Below are positions 24,401 through 32,664 of a stretch of DNA of 41,476 bases, in pieces. The DNA comes from Streptomyces sioyaensis (GTDB lineage: Bacteria; Actinomycetota; Actinomycetes; Streptomycetales; Streptomycetaceae). The position numbers and the translations under genes were made by a program. Within the stretch, counting starts at the first letter, position 1. Each line of letters begins with the position of its first letter. The DNA lies in contig NZ_SDIF01000057.1 of NCBI RefSeq assembly GCF_004122735.1, forward strand, positions 1 through 41,476, read 5' to 3'. Under the pieces are notes generated by a model. The model saw only the letters and a program-made list of their open reading frames with translations. It did not search any database and was not told the origin of the DNA.

Positions 24401-25228
24401 ATGAGCACCTCCCCGGAGTACGCCACCTTCCACTTCCATGCGCTGCACCACGCCGATCAGCCGCTGCTGCTGCCCAACGCCTGGGATGTCCCCTCGGCCC
24501 TCGCGCTCGCCGGGGCCGGGTATGCGGCGATCGGCACCACGAGCCTGGGCATCGCCGCGGCTCAGGGCTGTCCGGACGGGCACGGTCGCCCCGAGGTCCG
24601 GGACGCGACGCTGGCCCTGGCGCGGCGGCTCGCGGGCCGTCTGCCCTGCCCGTACACGGTCGACATCGAAGGGGGGTTCGGCGGTGACATCGGTCAAGTG
24701 CGGGATCTGGTGGCGGAGTTGGCGGATGCCGGCGCCGCGGGGCTGAATCTGGAGGACGGGCTGCCCGGCGGCCAGGGGCTGCAGGATCCGGTCCGTCAGG
24801 CAGAGTTGATCAGCGCGGTGAAGGAGCGTGCGCCGAGCCTGTTCCTCAATGCCCGGGTCGACACCCACTGGCTGGAGGACGCCCCGCCGCCGCTGTCGGT
24901 GACGCTGTCCCGCGCCGAGACCTATCTGGCGGCGGGTGCGGACGGCATCTTCGTGCCGGGCGTCACCGCCGACGAGGACGTGTCGGTCCTGGCCGCCGAG
25001 ATCCCCGCCCCGCTGAACATTCTCTTCGCGCCCGGGCGGCACACCGTCAGCCGTCTGGCGGAGCTCGGCGTGCGCCGCGTCAGCACCGGCTCGCTGCTCT
25101 TCCGTACGGCACTGGAGGCCACCCTCACGGCGGCGGACGCCATCCGTACGGCCCAGCGCCCGGCGGACGCGGCGGGCGGCGAGGTGATGGGGTACGAGGA
25201 GGTGCAGCGCCTGGTGGGGGAGGAATAG
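24401..25228 (+). CDS. PEP mutase/isocitrate lyase-family protein
   Basis: The 275-aa protein belongs to the phosphoenolpyruvate mutase/isocitrate lyase superfamily of Mg2+-dependent C-C or P-C bond enzymes. Supporting segments are LLLPNAWDVPSALALAGAGYAAIGTTS near 22-48, YTVDIEGGFGG near 86-96 with metal-binding acidic residues, GAAGLNLEDG near 112-121, LNARVDTHW near 148-156 and AGADGIFVPG near 176-185. The usual lyase-specific KKCGH loop is absent; here the loop region reads PDGHG, so neither true isocitrate lyase nor classical PEP mutase activity is assured. The closest generic group is oxaloacetate-decarboxylase or methylisocitrate-lyase-like proteins. It appears to be a single-gene unit. 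Confidence 0.88.
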   Translation: MSTSPEYATFHFHALHHADQPLLLPNAWDVPSALALAGAGYAAIGTTSLGIAAAQGCPDGHGRPEVRDATLALARRLAGRLPCPYTVDIEGGFGGDIGQVRDLVAELADAGAAGLNLEDGLPGGQGLQDPVRQAELISAVKERAPSLFLNARVDTHWLEDAPPPLSVTLSRAETYLAAGADGIFVPGVTADEDVSVLAAEIPAPLNILFAPGRHTVSRLAELGVRRVSTGSLLFRTALEATLTAADAIRTAQRPADAAGGEVMGYEEVQRLVGEE

Positions 25229-25309
25229 CGCGTGGACGCGCCGCTTCGGTGCGGCGGCGGCTCAGGCCTGCTGGGCCGGGCCTGCCGGTTCAGGGCTGCC
25301 GGCCCCGGC

Positions 25310-25594
25310 TCAGGCCTGTCGGCCCCGGGTTGCGTTGCGCCGGCGGTGCACGGCGGTGGCGGCACCGGCCACGCCCAGCGCACCCACACCGGCGACCAGT
25401 CCCGCCTTGGGCAGGTGGCCGGCCTTCTCGGCCAGTCCGGCCAGCCCGTTGTCGGGCAGCATGATCGATGTCCGGCTCTCCGTGGGCGCGGTGGAGTCGG
25501 CGGCGAAGGCGGCGCCCGCGGGAAGCAGCAGGACGGCCAGCGCGCCGGTCGCGACGGCGGCGGTACGGATCACGGAGCGGTGCTGGGCCCGCAT
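25310..25594 (-). CDS. Small secreted, membrane-anchored protein
   Basis: The 94-aa product has a classical signal peptide (MRAQHRSVIRTAAVATGALAVLLLPAGAAFAA, cleavage after AFA-A). A short linker follows, then a C-terminal hydrophobic helix (AGLVAGVGALGVAGAATAV) and a positive RRR tail. This gives a small cell-surface protein with one anchor. I do not recognise the family. The start at 25594 has GAGGAG about six bases upstream. It lies between a PEP mutase-family gene and a lipoprotein gene with no clear functional link. Confidence 0.75.
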   Translation of the reverse strand: MRAQHRSVIRTAAVATGALAVLLLPAGAAFAADSTAPTESRTSIMLPDNGLAGLAEKAGHLPKAGLVAGVGALGVAGAATAVHRRRNATRGRQA

Positions 25595-25944
25595 GGGTAC
25601 TCCTCGTCATGGGCGGCTCGGGCCGCCCTAGGGGCAGGTACGGGAGGCACGTTACGGAGCGTCCTTAACGGCAATCCGTACGTTGTGTAACAGTCGTCGG
25701 GATCTCTGGGATCGGTCCTGTGACGGCATCGCCCACATGGCCCAGTCGACGGCCGTAAAAGCCCTGAGGAACCACGTAATGGTCGAGCAGGAGGTTCCGA
25801 CCTTTGCTGTCTTGGATAGCGTGATCTAGAGCTACGTCCGCATATCCGATGAATTGCCGAATTGCTCGTGCGGCGATCGGCCGGGCAACTGCCCTGTGCG
25901 GCAGGGCGGCGACGCGGCGAGACGGCAAAGGCGGTGGCGAGGAG
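25595..25944. other. Intergenic region with possible gene remnant
   Basis: GC content falls in 25670-25870. On the minus strand, 25665-25870 reads as a protein-like stretch (IRQFIGYADVALDHAIQDS, then GRNLLLDHYVVPQGFYGRRL) ending at a TAA, but with no start codon of its own. It may be a decayed gene fragment. A promoter for the lipoprotein-kinase pair should also lie here. Confidence 0.4.
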
Positions 25945-26655
25945 ATGCGACGGCGGCGACCACGCACGGCAGCGACCCCGCGCTCCGGCACCGCCCCTAC
26001 CTTGCGCTCCGGCACCGCCCCGATCCCGCGCTCCGGCACCGTCCGGACCTCGCTCGCCGCCCTCGCCCTCGCCGCACTCGTCCTCCTCACCGGATGTACG
26101 AACCTGGAGGGCCTGCAGGACGAGGGGCGTGCCAGGGACGTGGACGCGCCGCTGGTGCTGTGGCCCGGCTCTTCGCCCGCCCCGCCGAGCCGGAACGAGA
26201 ATCCGGCGGTGCTGGTGCCCGTACCGGGCGTCCCGCGGATCCCCGGCGGCAGCATGGCCGACGCGAACCCGCTCGCCGTCCTCGATGCGGACGTCACCGC
26301 GCAGGGCGGGACCCCGCCCGCGCCGCGGGCCGTACGCCGTCCCGTGCTGCACGACCTCACGGACGACGGGAAGCCGGACCTGCTGATGGCCGTCGACCTC
26401 GGCCCCCGCAGCAGCGAACTGCGGGTCTACAGCGTCCAGAACACGGTGGTGACCCGGGTGCTCGTGCTGCGCGGGGTGCTGGCCGGGGTCGAGCTGGCGG
26501 CGGGTCATCTCGCCATCCGCGAGCCCACCAAGGACCCGCGCTACGTCAGCGTCACCGACTACGTCTGGGACGGCCGGGCGATGGACCTGTGGAACCTCAC
26601 CCTCGACGACGCCCGCACCCCGCAGACCCCGCGGGCGGTCGGCGGCAGCCCATGA
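25945..26655 (+). CDS. Lipoprotein upstream of histidine kinase
   Basis: The 236-aa product has an unusually long basic N-terminus with three 8-aa repeats (RSGTAPTL, RSGTAPIP, RSGTVRTS). A hydrophobic stretch and the lipobox LLTGC follow, with Cys near residue 51, so it should be anchored outside the membrane. The mature part has HDLTDDGKPDLLMAVDLG, resembling calcium-binding integrin-like (FG-GAP) strands. The ATG at 25945 is chosen because it opens the basic n-region; GAGGAG directly abuts it, so an upstream in-frame start (25849) is possible. The stop overlaps the kinase start (ATGA), so the pair is coupled. By analogy with the CseA-CseBC arrangement it may modulate the kinase; that is inference. 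Confidence 0.75.
   Translation: MRRRRPRTAATPRSGTAPTLRSGTAPIPRSGTVRTSLAALALAALVLLTGCTNLEGLQDEGRARDVDAPLVLWPGSSPAPPSRNENPAVLVPVPGVPRIPGGSMADANPLAVLDADVTAQGGTPPAPRAVRRPVLHDLTDDGKPDLLMAVDLGPRSSELRVYSVQNTVVTRVLVLRGVLAGVELAAGHLAIREPTKDPRYVSVTDYVWDGRAMDLWNLTLDDARTPQTPRAVGGSP
25981..26052 (+). repeat. Three 24-nt in-frame tandem repeats in lipoprotein signal region
   Basis: Units 25981-26004, 26005-26028 and 26029-26052 share CGCTCCGGCACCG. Each encodes an octapeptide beginning RSGT. They lengthen the basic region of the lipoprotein signal peptide without breaking the frame. Confidence 0.85.
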
Positions 26656-27923
26656 GGCCGCCGGCGGTCTCCCTCCGCTGGAAGATCGCGCTGACCGTGA
26701 TGGCGGTGAGCTGCGCGGTCGCCGCGGTCCTCGGCGTCCTCGTCCACAATGCGGTGGCCCGTCAGACCGTCGGCCAGGTCCGCAAGGAGGCCCGCGCGAA
26801 CCTGGAGACCGCCCTGGACCTGTTCGAGTACGGCACCTCCCGCGAGGGCCTCAACTCCCTCCTCGACCCGCCCGAACTCCCCGCGGACCTACGCCGGTTG
26901 GCGCGCTCCGGTCAGCGCGGCACCATGGTCGGGACCTACCACGGCCGCTCCGTCATGTGGGCCGCGGCGCCGGCCGACGGCCAGGTCATGGCCGCCTGGC
27001 GGCCGTACGGCAGCGTCCACCGCTCCCTGGACCACTTCGACACCGCCATCCTCGGCTCGGCCGTGCTCGCCGCCGCGACCGTCGCCCTCGCCGGACTGTT
27101 CCTGGCGCACCGCATCAGCCGCCGGCTGGCCACCACCGCGGCGGTCGCCCGCCGTATCACCGCCGGAGATCTGGATGCCCGGGTCGGCGACGGGCCGGGG
27201 CAGGGGCCGGGTGGTGGCGCGGCGGGGCAGGACGAGGTGGCGGCGGTGGCCGCGGCGCTGGACTCGGTGGCCGGCTCGCTGCAGAGCCGCCTCCAGGCCG
27301 AACAGCGCTTCACCGCCGATGTCGCACATGAGCTCCGTACGCCGCTGACCGGCATCCTCGCCTCGGCCGAGCTGCTGCCGGAGGGCCGCCCCAAGGAGAT
27401 GATCAACGACCGGCTGCGGGCGCTGCGCCGTCTCACCGAGGATCTGCTGGAGATCTCCCGGCTCGACTCCGGCACCGAGCGCGCCGATCTCGCCGCGCAC
27501 GACCTCGGGGAGCTGGTCCGGCGCTGCGTCGCCGCCACCGGCCTCGACACCGAGGTACGGATCACCGCCGACGCGGTCGTCGAGACCGACCGGCGCCGCC
27601 TCGACCGCATCCTCACCAACCTCGTCACCAACGCGCACCGGCACGGACGGGCCCCGGTCGTCGTCACCGTCGACGCCGCGGCCGCCCGGCGGCCGACCAT
27701 CGAGGTGCGCGACCACGGCCCCGGCTATCCGGCCGACCTGCTGCACCACGGCCCGCAGCGCTTCAGCACCGACGCCCCCGGCCGCGGCAAGGGCCACGGG
27801 CTGGGCCTGACCATCGCCGTCGGCCAGTCCGCCGTCCTGGGCATCGACGTCCGCTTCACCAACGCCCCCGACGGCGGCGCCCGCACCCTGCTGCGACTGC
27901 CTCAGGGGGCGGTCGTCGGATGA
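26652..27923 (+). CDS. Membrane sensor histidine kinase without an adjacent response regulator
   Basis: The 423-aa protein has membrane segments near residues 9-32 (WKIALTVMAVSCAVAAVLGVLV) and 135-157 (AILGSAVLAAATVALAGLFLA). Between them lies an extracytoplasmic sensor of about 100 residues. A HAMP-like linker follows, then the phospho-acceptor box ADVAHELRTPLTG (H226), N-box NLVTNAHRHG, G1 RDHGPGYP and G2 GKGHGLGL. It should autophosphorylate in response to an envelope signal. The ATG at 26652 overlaps the lipoprotein stop (ATGA). No response regulator lies on either side: recQ is convergent downstream and non-coding sequence lies upstream. An insert of glycines (about residues 178-195) extends the HAMP connector. 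Confidence 0.92.
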   Translation: MRPPAVSLRWKIALTVMAVSCAVAAVLGVLVHNAVARQTVGQVRKEARANLETALDLFEYGTSREGLNSLLDPPELPADLRRLARSGQRGTMVGTYHGRSVMWAAAPADGQVMAAWRPYGSVHRSLDHFDTAILGSAVLAAATVALAGLFLAHRISRRLATTAAVARRITAGDLDARVGDGPGQGPGGGAAGQDEVAAVAAALDSVAGSLQSRLQAEQRFTADVAHELRTPLTGILASAELLPEGRPKEMINDRLRALRRLTEDLLEISRLDSGTERADLAAHDLGELVRRCVAATGLDTEVRITADAVVETDRRRLDRILTNLVTNAHRHGRAPVVVTVDAAAARRPTIEVRDHGPGYPADLLHHGPQRFSTDAPGRGKGHGLGLTIAVGQSAVLGIDVRFTNAPDGGARTLLRLPQGAVVG

Positions 27924-27924
27924 G

Positions 27925-27951
27925 GCGGCGGTACGCGGGCGTCACCGCCGC
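27925..27951. terminator. Bidirectional terminator between kinase and recQ
   Basis: GCGGCGGT (27925-27932) and ACCGCCGC (27944-27951) form an 8-bp stem with an 11-nt loop. It fills most of the 37-nt gap between two convergent genes. Confidence 0.6.
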
Positions 27952-27960
27952 TGGTTGACC

Positions 27961-29994
27961 TCACCAGTCGATGTCGTCGGGCGGCTCCGGGAGTGCCTCG
28001 TCCTCGGGCTCCGGTGCCATGGGACCGTCGTCGAACGCGGTGCCCGGGGCGGCTGCGGAGGGCCGGGCGGTCCCGGACGCCATGGCCGGGGCCGCGGGTG
28101 CGCCCTCCGTCCCCTCCTGGGTATCCCGTCCCGCCAGCACGTCCAGGATCTGCGTGCCGTACTTGGCGAGTTTGTTCTCGCCGACTCCGTTGACCGTGCC
28201 CAGCTCGGCCGTCGTCGAGGGCCGGAGGGTGGCGATCTCCCGCAGCGTCGCGTCGTGGAAGATCACGTATGCGGGGACGCCCTGCTCCTTGGCCGTTCGG
28301 CCCCGCCAGCCGCGCAGCGCCTCGAAGGCCGGCTGCGCCTCCGCCGGCAGATCGGCCGGCGCCGCGCGCTTGCCCTTCGACTTCGCCCTGGCCGCCCGCG
28401 CCGGCTTCTCCGGCTCCCGCCGCATCGGCACCTCGCGCCGGCCGCCCAGCACCTCGCCGCTCGTCTCCGTGAGCACCAGCGTGCCGTAATCACCCTCGAC
28501 GGCGAGCAGCCCCTGGGCCAGCAACTGCCGTACGACGCCCCGCCATTCGGCTTCCTTGAGGTCGTCGCCCACGCCGAAGACGCTCAGGCCGTCGTGGTCG
28601 AACTGAATGACCTTGGCGGTCTTCTTCCCCAGCAGAATGTCGATGATCTGGCCCGCGCCGAACTTCTGCCCGCGCTCCCGCTTCAGCCGGACGACCGTGG
28701 ACAGCAGCTTCTGCGCGGACACCGTGCCGTCCCAGGTCTGCGGCGGGGCCAGGCACGTATCGCAGTTGCCGCAGGCGGTGCTCTCCTGCCCGAAGTAGGC
28801 CAGCAGTCGTACCCGCCGGCACTCCACCGTCTCGCACAGCGCCAGCATCGAGTCGAGATGGGCCGACAGCCGCCGCCGGTGCGCCTCGTCCCCCTCGGAC
28901 CCGTCGATCATCTTCCGTTGTTGCACCACGTCCTGCAGCCCGTACGCCAGCCAGGCCGTCGACGGCGCTCCGTCCCGCCCGGCGCGCCCGGTCTCCTGGT
29001 AGTAGCCCTCCACCGACTTCGGCAGGTCCAGATGCGCCACGAACCGCACGTCCGGCTTGTCGATGCCCATCCCGAACGCGATCGTGGCGACCACGACCAG
29101 CCCGTCCTCGCGCAGGAAGCGGGACTGGTGCGCGGCACGGGTCCGGGCATCGAGCCCCGCGTGATACGGCACCGCGGCGATGCCGTTGTCCACCAGGAAC
29201 TGTGCGGTCTTCTCGACCGAGGCCCGCGACAGGCAGTAGACGATCCCCGCGTCCCCCGCATGCTCGCTCCGCAGCAGCTCCAGCAGCTGCTTCTTGGGCT
29301 CGCTCTTCGCCGCGATCCGGTACTGGATGTTCGGCCGGTCGAAGCTCGCCACGAAATGGCGGGCCTGCGCCATCTGCAGCCGTGAGGTGATCTCCGCGTG
29401 GGTGGCCTCGGTCGCGGTGGCGGTCAGCGCGATCCGCGGGACGTCGGGCCAGCGCTCGTGCAGCATCGACAGCGCCAGATAGTCCGGCCGGAAGTCGTGG
29501 CCCCACTGGGCGACGCAGTGTGCCTCGTCGATGGCGAAGAGCGAGATCTTGCCCCGGTCCAGGAGGTTGAGCGTCTGCTCGACCCGCAGCCGCTCGGGCG
29601 CCAGATACAGCAGGTCCAGCTCCCCGGCCAGGAACTCCGCCTCGACGAGCCGGCGCTCCTCCAGATCCTGGGTCGAGTTGAGGAACCCGGCCCGCACGCC
29701 GAGCGCGCGCAGGGCGTCGACCTGGTCCTGCATCAAGGCGATCAGTGGTGAGATCACCACTCCCACACCGCCCCTGACCAGCGAGGGGATCTGGTAGCAC
29801 AGCGATTTGCCGCCACCGGTCGGCATCAGGACGACCGCGTCCCCGCCCCCTATGACGTGCTCGATGATCTCCTGCTGACTGCCGCGGAACGCCTCATAGC
29901 CGAACACACGGCGCAGCACCTGCACCGCCTCGCTTGCCTCCGAAGCGCCTTCCACATCCATGTCCACGACCACTTCCACGTCCGCCTGAGCCAT
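27961..29994 (-). CDS. recQ: ATP-dependent DNA helicase RecQ
   Basis: The 677-aa protein is a RecQ 3'-5' helicase acting in recombination and replication-fork repair. Visible motifs are FRGSQQEIIEHV (motif 0, about 36-47), Walker A PTGGGKS (58-64), DEAHC (156-160), LTATAT, the QETGRAGRDG motif VI, and the Zn-binding cysteines including CGNCDTC. A winged-helix domain follows, then a C-terminal HRDC domain (FEALRGWRG to GENKLAKYGTQIL) with a disordered acidic tail of about 70 residues. The ATG at 29994 has no Shine-Dalgarno site but is preceded at six bases by TAGGCT, a -10-like element, suggesting leaderless translation. It is convergent with the kinase and divergent from a LysR gene. Confidence 0.95.
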   Translation of the reverse strand: MAQADVEVVVDMDVEGASEASEAVQVLRRVFGYEAFRGSQQEIIEHVIGGGDAVVLMPTGGGKSLCYQIPSLVRGGVGVVISPLIALMQDQVDALRALGVRAGFLNSTQDLEERRLVEAEFLAGELDLLYLAPERLRVEQTLNLLDRGKISLFAIDEAHCVAQWGHDFRPDYLALSMLHERWPDVPRIALTATATEATHAEITSRLQMAQARHFVASFDRPNIQYRIAAKSEPKKQLLELLRSEHAGDAGIVYCLSRASVEKTAQFLVDNGIAAVPYHAGLDARTRAAHQSRFLREDGLVVVATIAFGMGIDKPDVRFVAHLDLPKSVEGYYQETGRAGRDGAPSTAWLAYGLQDVVQQRKMIDGSEGDEAHRRRLSAHLDSMLALCETVECRRVRLLAYFGQESTACGNCDTCLAPPQTWDGTVSAQKLLSTVVRLKRERGQKFGAGQIIDILLGKKTAKVIQFDHDGLSVFGVGDDLKEAEWRGVVRQLLAQGLLAVEGDYGTLVLTETSGEVLGGRREVPMRREPEKPARAARAKSKGKRAAPADLPAEAQPAFEALRGWRGRTAKEQGVPAYVIFHDATLREIATLRPSTTAELGTVNGVGENKLAKYGTQILDVLAGRDTQEGTEGAPAAPAMASGTARPSAAAPGTAFDDGPMAPEPEDEALPEPPDDIDW

Positions 29995-30441
29995 TCCGAA
30001 AGCCTACGAGCTTCGCGGGGGTCGCTGGCGACCCTGTGGACAACTCGGCTCTCATGGCCCGCGCCGCCTCGTCCCGCGCCCGGCATGGCCCGGCCCGCGC
30101 CCGGCCGGGAGGGCGGCAGTGGCCCGAGTGCCGGCGAGCGCGACCGCCGGAAGCACCGGGTCGGTATGGGAATGGTCAAGTCCGGCGAACAAAAGGGGCA
30201 TTACGCCCGTGTGTTCATGTCACCCTTCCTTCCGTATCCGACCGATCGTGCAAATGCGTGTAAGTATTGATCCGCTCAACCGACCGGAGTGAAGGCTTCG
30301 GCATCCGGAGTCGATCTTTCCGGGTGCCTCGCCGGAGGTCCGTCGACACCCCGCACAATCACGCGCACCCCCAACGCTCCCATTCCCCCCACACCCGCAG
30401 CCCCTTCCACAGTCACGACTACCGGGACCAGGTGTGAGACA
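29995..30441. other. Intergenic region between recQ and LysR gene
   Basis: This 447-nt gap carries the recQ -10 candidate at its left end, an AT-richer tract near 30165-30285 and a C-rich tract (30361-30415). The region from 30289 is open in the LysR frame, but its translation is Thr/Pro-rich low complexity without family similarity. I see no separate gene. Confidence 0.5.
30001..30006 (-). promoter_or_regulatory. Candidate -10 element for leaderless recQ transcript
   Basis: On the minus strand TAGGCT is followed by six bases and then the recQ ATG. It matches TANNNT with transcription beginning at the start codon. No -35 element is evident. Confidence 0.35.
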
Positions 30442-31317
30442 GTGTTGATTTTGCAGCGTGATATCGAAGTGAAACTCCTGCGCACTTTCATTGCCGTGGT
30501 CGACGAGAATGGATTTGCCCGCGCCGCGCAGGCACTTCACGTGACGCAGCCGACCGTGAGTCAGCAGATCAAGCGCTTGGAGACCATTGTCCAGGCGCCG
30601 CTGTTCCAGCGCACCAAGCGTCCCTTACAGCTCACCCCCGCAGGTCGCGAGGTAATGGCGCACGCCCGCCGCGTCATCCTGCTCAACAATGAGGTACTCA
30701 GCAAGATATCGGCGTTCAGCAGCCAGGAATTATTCAGCATGGGCTGCTCGGTCCATTTCGCCGACGGGCTGCGGACCATGCTCGCCCAACTCGCGGTGGA
30801 GCGGCCACGGCTCCGCTGCGCCATGGCGACCGGCCTCAGCGCCGTGCTCGCCGACAAGCTCGCCCAGGGCGAACTGGAGGCGGCGATTCTCCTGGGGACA
30901 CAGACTCCGCGCAGCGAGATCCTGGGGCGGCTGCGCCTGGCCTGGTTCGGACAGGCACTGCCCGCTCCCGGGGAGCGGCTGCCGGTGGCGCTGGTCAGTG
31001 AGCGCTCGGCTTTGAGCGACCGGATCATCGAAACGCTCGCCGAGCGCGACGTCGCCTGGCACTCCGTCCCGCGGTGCTCGGACCCGCTGGCGGTCCGGGC
31101 CTCCATCCAGGCGGGACTGGCATATACGGCGCTGCCCGCCAACGCCCACCACAACCACCCCTCGCTGCGCCCCGCGCCGCTCGGCGCCCTCGGCCCCGCA
31201 CCGGAGCCGCTGCCCGTCTATCTGGCCTTCTCGCCCTCGGTGCGCGAACCCGTCGTCGACGCGGCGCGCGCGGCGGCCCGCGCGATGCTCAAGGACGTAC
31301 CGCTGTCGCCTCCTTGA
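30442..31317 (+). CDS. LysR-family transcriptional regulator
   Basis: The 291-aa protein has the LysR N-terminal helix-turn-helix (KLLRTFIAVVDENGFARAAQALHVTQPTVSQQIKRLE, about residues 10-46) and a periplasmic-binding-like effector domain. The GTG at 30442 is preferred: it has AGGTG about seven bases upstream and starts just before the conserved KLLRTF. An in-frame start at 30289 adds only low-complexity sequence. The first third has ordinary Streptomyces codons with a few rare A/T-ending ones. It is convergent with the FAD hydroxylase gene, so it may mark the left edge of the metabolite cluster and control it. Effector and targets are unknown. Confidence 0.9.
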   Translation: MLILQRDIEVKLLRTFIAVVDENGFARAAQALHVTQPTVSQQIKRLETIVQAPLFQRTKRPLQLTPAGREVMAHARRVILLNNEVLSKISAFSSQELFSMGCSVHFADGLRTMLAQLAVERPRLRCAMATGLSAVLADKLAQGELEAAILLGTQTPRSEILGRLRLAWFGQALPAPGERLPVALVSERSALSDRIIETLAERDVAWHSVPRCSDPLAVRASIQAGLAYTALPANAHHNHPSLRPAPLGALGPAPEPLPVYLAFSPSVREPVVDAARAAARAMLKDVPLSPP

Positions 31318-31341
31318 TCGCCGCGCCGGCCGACCGCCACG

Positions 31342-31356
31342 CCCGGCTCAGCCGGG
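31342..31356. terminator. Short hairpin between convergent LysR and hydroxylase genes
   Basis: CCCGGC and GCCGGG pair around TCA 25 nt after the LysR stop. A two-copy 17-nt repeat of CGGCCCGGTCGGCCC type follows at 31375-31408. Confidence 0.4.
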
Positions 31357-31425
31357 GTCGCAGGTGAGCCCGATCGGCCCGGTCGGCCCCTCGGCCCGGT
31401 CGGCCCACCAGCCCCGTCAGCCCCC

Positions 31426-32664
31426 TCAGTACGAGCTCCGGGCCGCCCTCGGTGCCGCCAGTTTCGGGCCGTACGGCGCGGAGTCCAGCCAGGCTCCCGC
31501 CTTGCGACCGGTGCTGGCCACGGCCGCGGCGGCCCGGCGGCGCAGCCAGACCGACGGGCGGTGGGCCAGCATGTGCTCCAAGGCGGCGCCGGCGCAGGCG
31601 CGGTTGTACGTGGCGGCCTCCTTCCGCTCGTCGGCGAACCGGACGATTTCGGCCTCGGCCGCCCCGGACGTACCGGCCGACAGCGCCGCCTGCGCGGCCC
31701 GCACCGCCCTGATCGCGTCCGGGATGCTGGAGTTCATGCCGCGGGCGCCGAAGGGGGCGAACAGGTGCGAGGCCTCACCGGTGAGCAGCACCCTGTGGTG
31801 GGCGTCGGTGAATTCGGCGGCCACCTGCTGGGCGAACCGGTAGGTCGACACCCAGCGCACCCGCTCGCCGTACGAGGCGGGCAGCACCCGGGGGATCCAG
31901 CGGCGCAGCCCCTCCGGTGAGGTGAACCGGTCCGGGTCGTCGTGCACAAGGAGGTTGAGGTCGACCCGCCAGCCGCCCGCGAACGGGACGAGGAGGACGT
32001 TGCGGCCGCCGACCCTCGGGTGCTTGTAGTGGAAGACCCGTTCCAGGAGCAGCGGGTGGGCGGGATCGTCGTCGAGGTCCACCACTACGAAGGTGTTGCG
32101 GGAGCGTGGTCCCTCCAGGGGGATGCCGGCGGCGGACCGCAGCACCGACCGCGATCCGTCCGCCGCGATCACGTAATCCGCCGCCCACTCGCCGCCCGCG
32201 GAGTCCACGAGCCGTACCCCCTCCGGGGTGCTCTCGGCGGTCCGCACCTCCACTCCCCAGTGGAACTCCACCCCGGCCTCCCGGCAGGCGGCGGCCATCA
32301 GGTCCTCGGTGTGCACCTGCGGAAGGCTGGTGAACGGCGGCAGTCCGTCGCGGCCGGCCGGCGGGTAGGTCCGGGCGTAGATCTCCTCGCCCGCCCAGTA
32401 CGACCTCTTGGTGGCCCACATCAGACCCCGGCCGGCGATCTCGTGCCCGAGGCCGGGGCTGAGCCGCTCCAGTGCGCGCAGCGACGTGCCGTGCAGATAG
32501 GCGGCGCGGCTGCCCGGACGGACCGCGTCCCGGGTGCGCTTCTCCAGGACCACCGCGGGCAGGCCGGCCGCGCGCAGGGCCAGCGCGGCGCTCAGCCCGG
32601 CCGGACCGGCGCCGACGACGAGTACGGGACGGCGGGAAGCCGGGCCGGCTGTGGTTGCGCTCAT
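31426..32664 (-). CDS. FAD-dependent aromatic hydroxylase
   Basis: The 412-aa protein is a group A flavoprotein monooxygenase of the p-hydroxybenzoate hydroxylase type, adding OH to an aromatic ring with NAD(P)H and O2. It shows the FAD-binding GAGPAG (18-23), VLEKR at the end of strand 2, the DG motif (YVIAADGSRSVLR, about 162-174) and the late GEASHLFAPFGARGMNSSIPDA segment with the GD-like FAD ribityl contact. Here GEA replaces the usual GDA, a conservative change. The ATG overlaps the stop of the 84-aa gene (ATGA), so it is the last gene of a coupled operon with MFS, VOC and small genes. Group A enzymes usually act on free phenolic substrates. Confidence 0.92.
   Translation of the reverse strand: MSATTAGPASRRPVLVVGAGPAGLSAALALRAAGLPAVVLEKRTRDAVRPGSRAAYLHGTSLRALERLSPGLGHEIAGRGLMWATKRSYWAGEEIYARTYPPAGRDGLPPFTSLPQVHTEDLMAAACREAGVEFHWGVEVRTAESTPEGVRLVDSAGGEWAADYVIAADGSRSVLRSAAGIPLEGPRSRNTFVVVDLDDDPAHPLLLERVFHYKHPRVGGRNVLLVPFAGGWRVDLNLLVHDDPDRFTSPEGLRRWIPRVLPASYGERVRWVSTYRFAQQVAAEFTDAHHRVLLTGEASHLFAPFGARGMNSSIPDAIRAVRAAQAALSAGTSGAAEAEIVRFADERKEAATYNRACAGAALEHMLAHRPSVWLRRRAAAAVASTGRKAGAWLDSAPYGPKLAAPRAARSSY

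Noticed and set aside
30289..30441. Upstream in-frame extension of the first LysR gene
   Set aside because: The added 51 residues are Thr/Pro-rich without family similarity. The GTG at 30442 aligns with the usual LysR start.
31375..31408. Two-copy GC-rich repeat as a possible attachment site
   Set aside because: There is no tRNA, integrase or second matching copy; it resembles the other slippage-type repeats.
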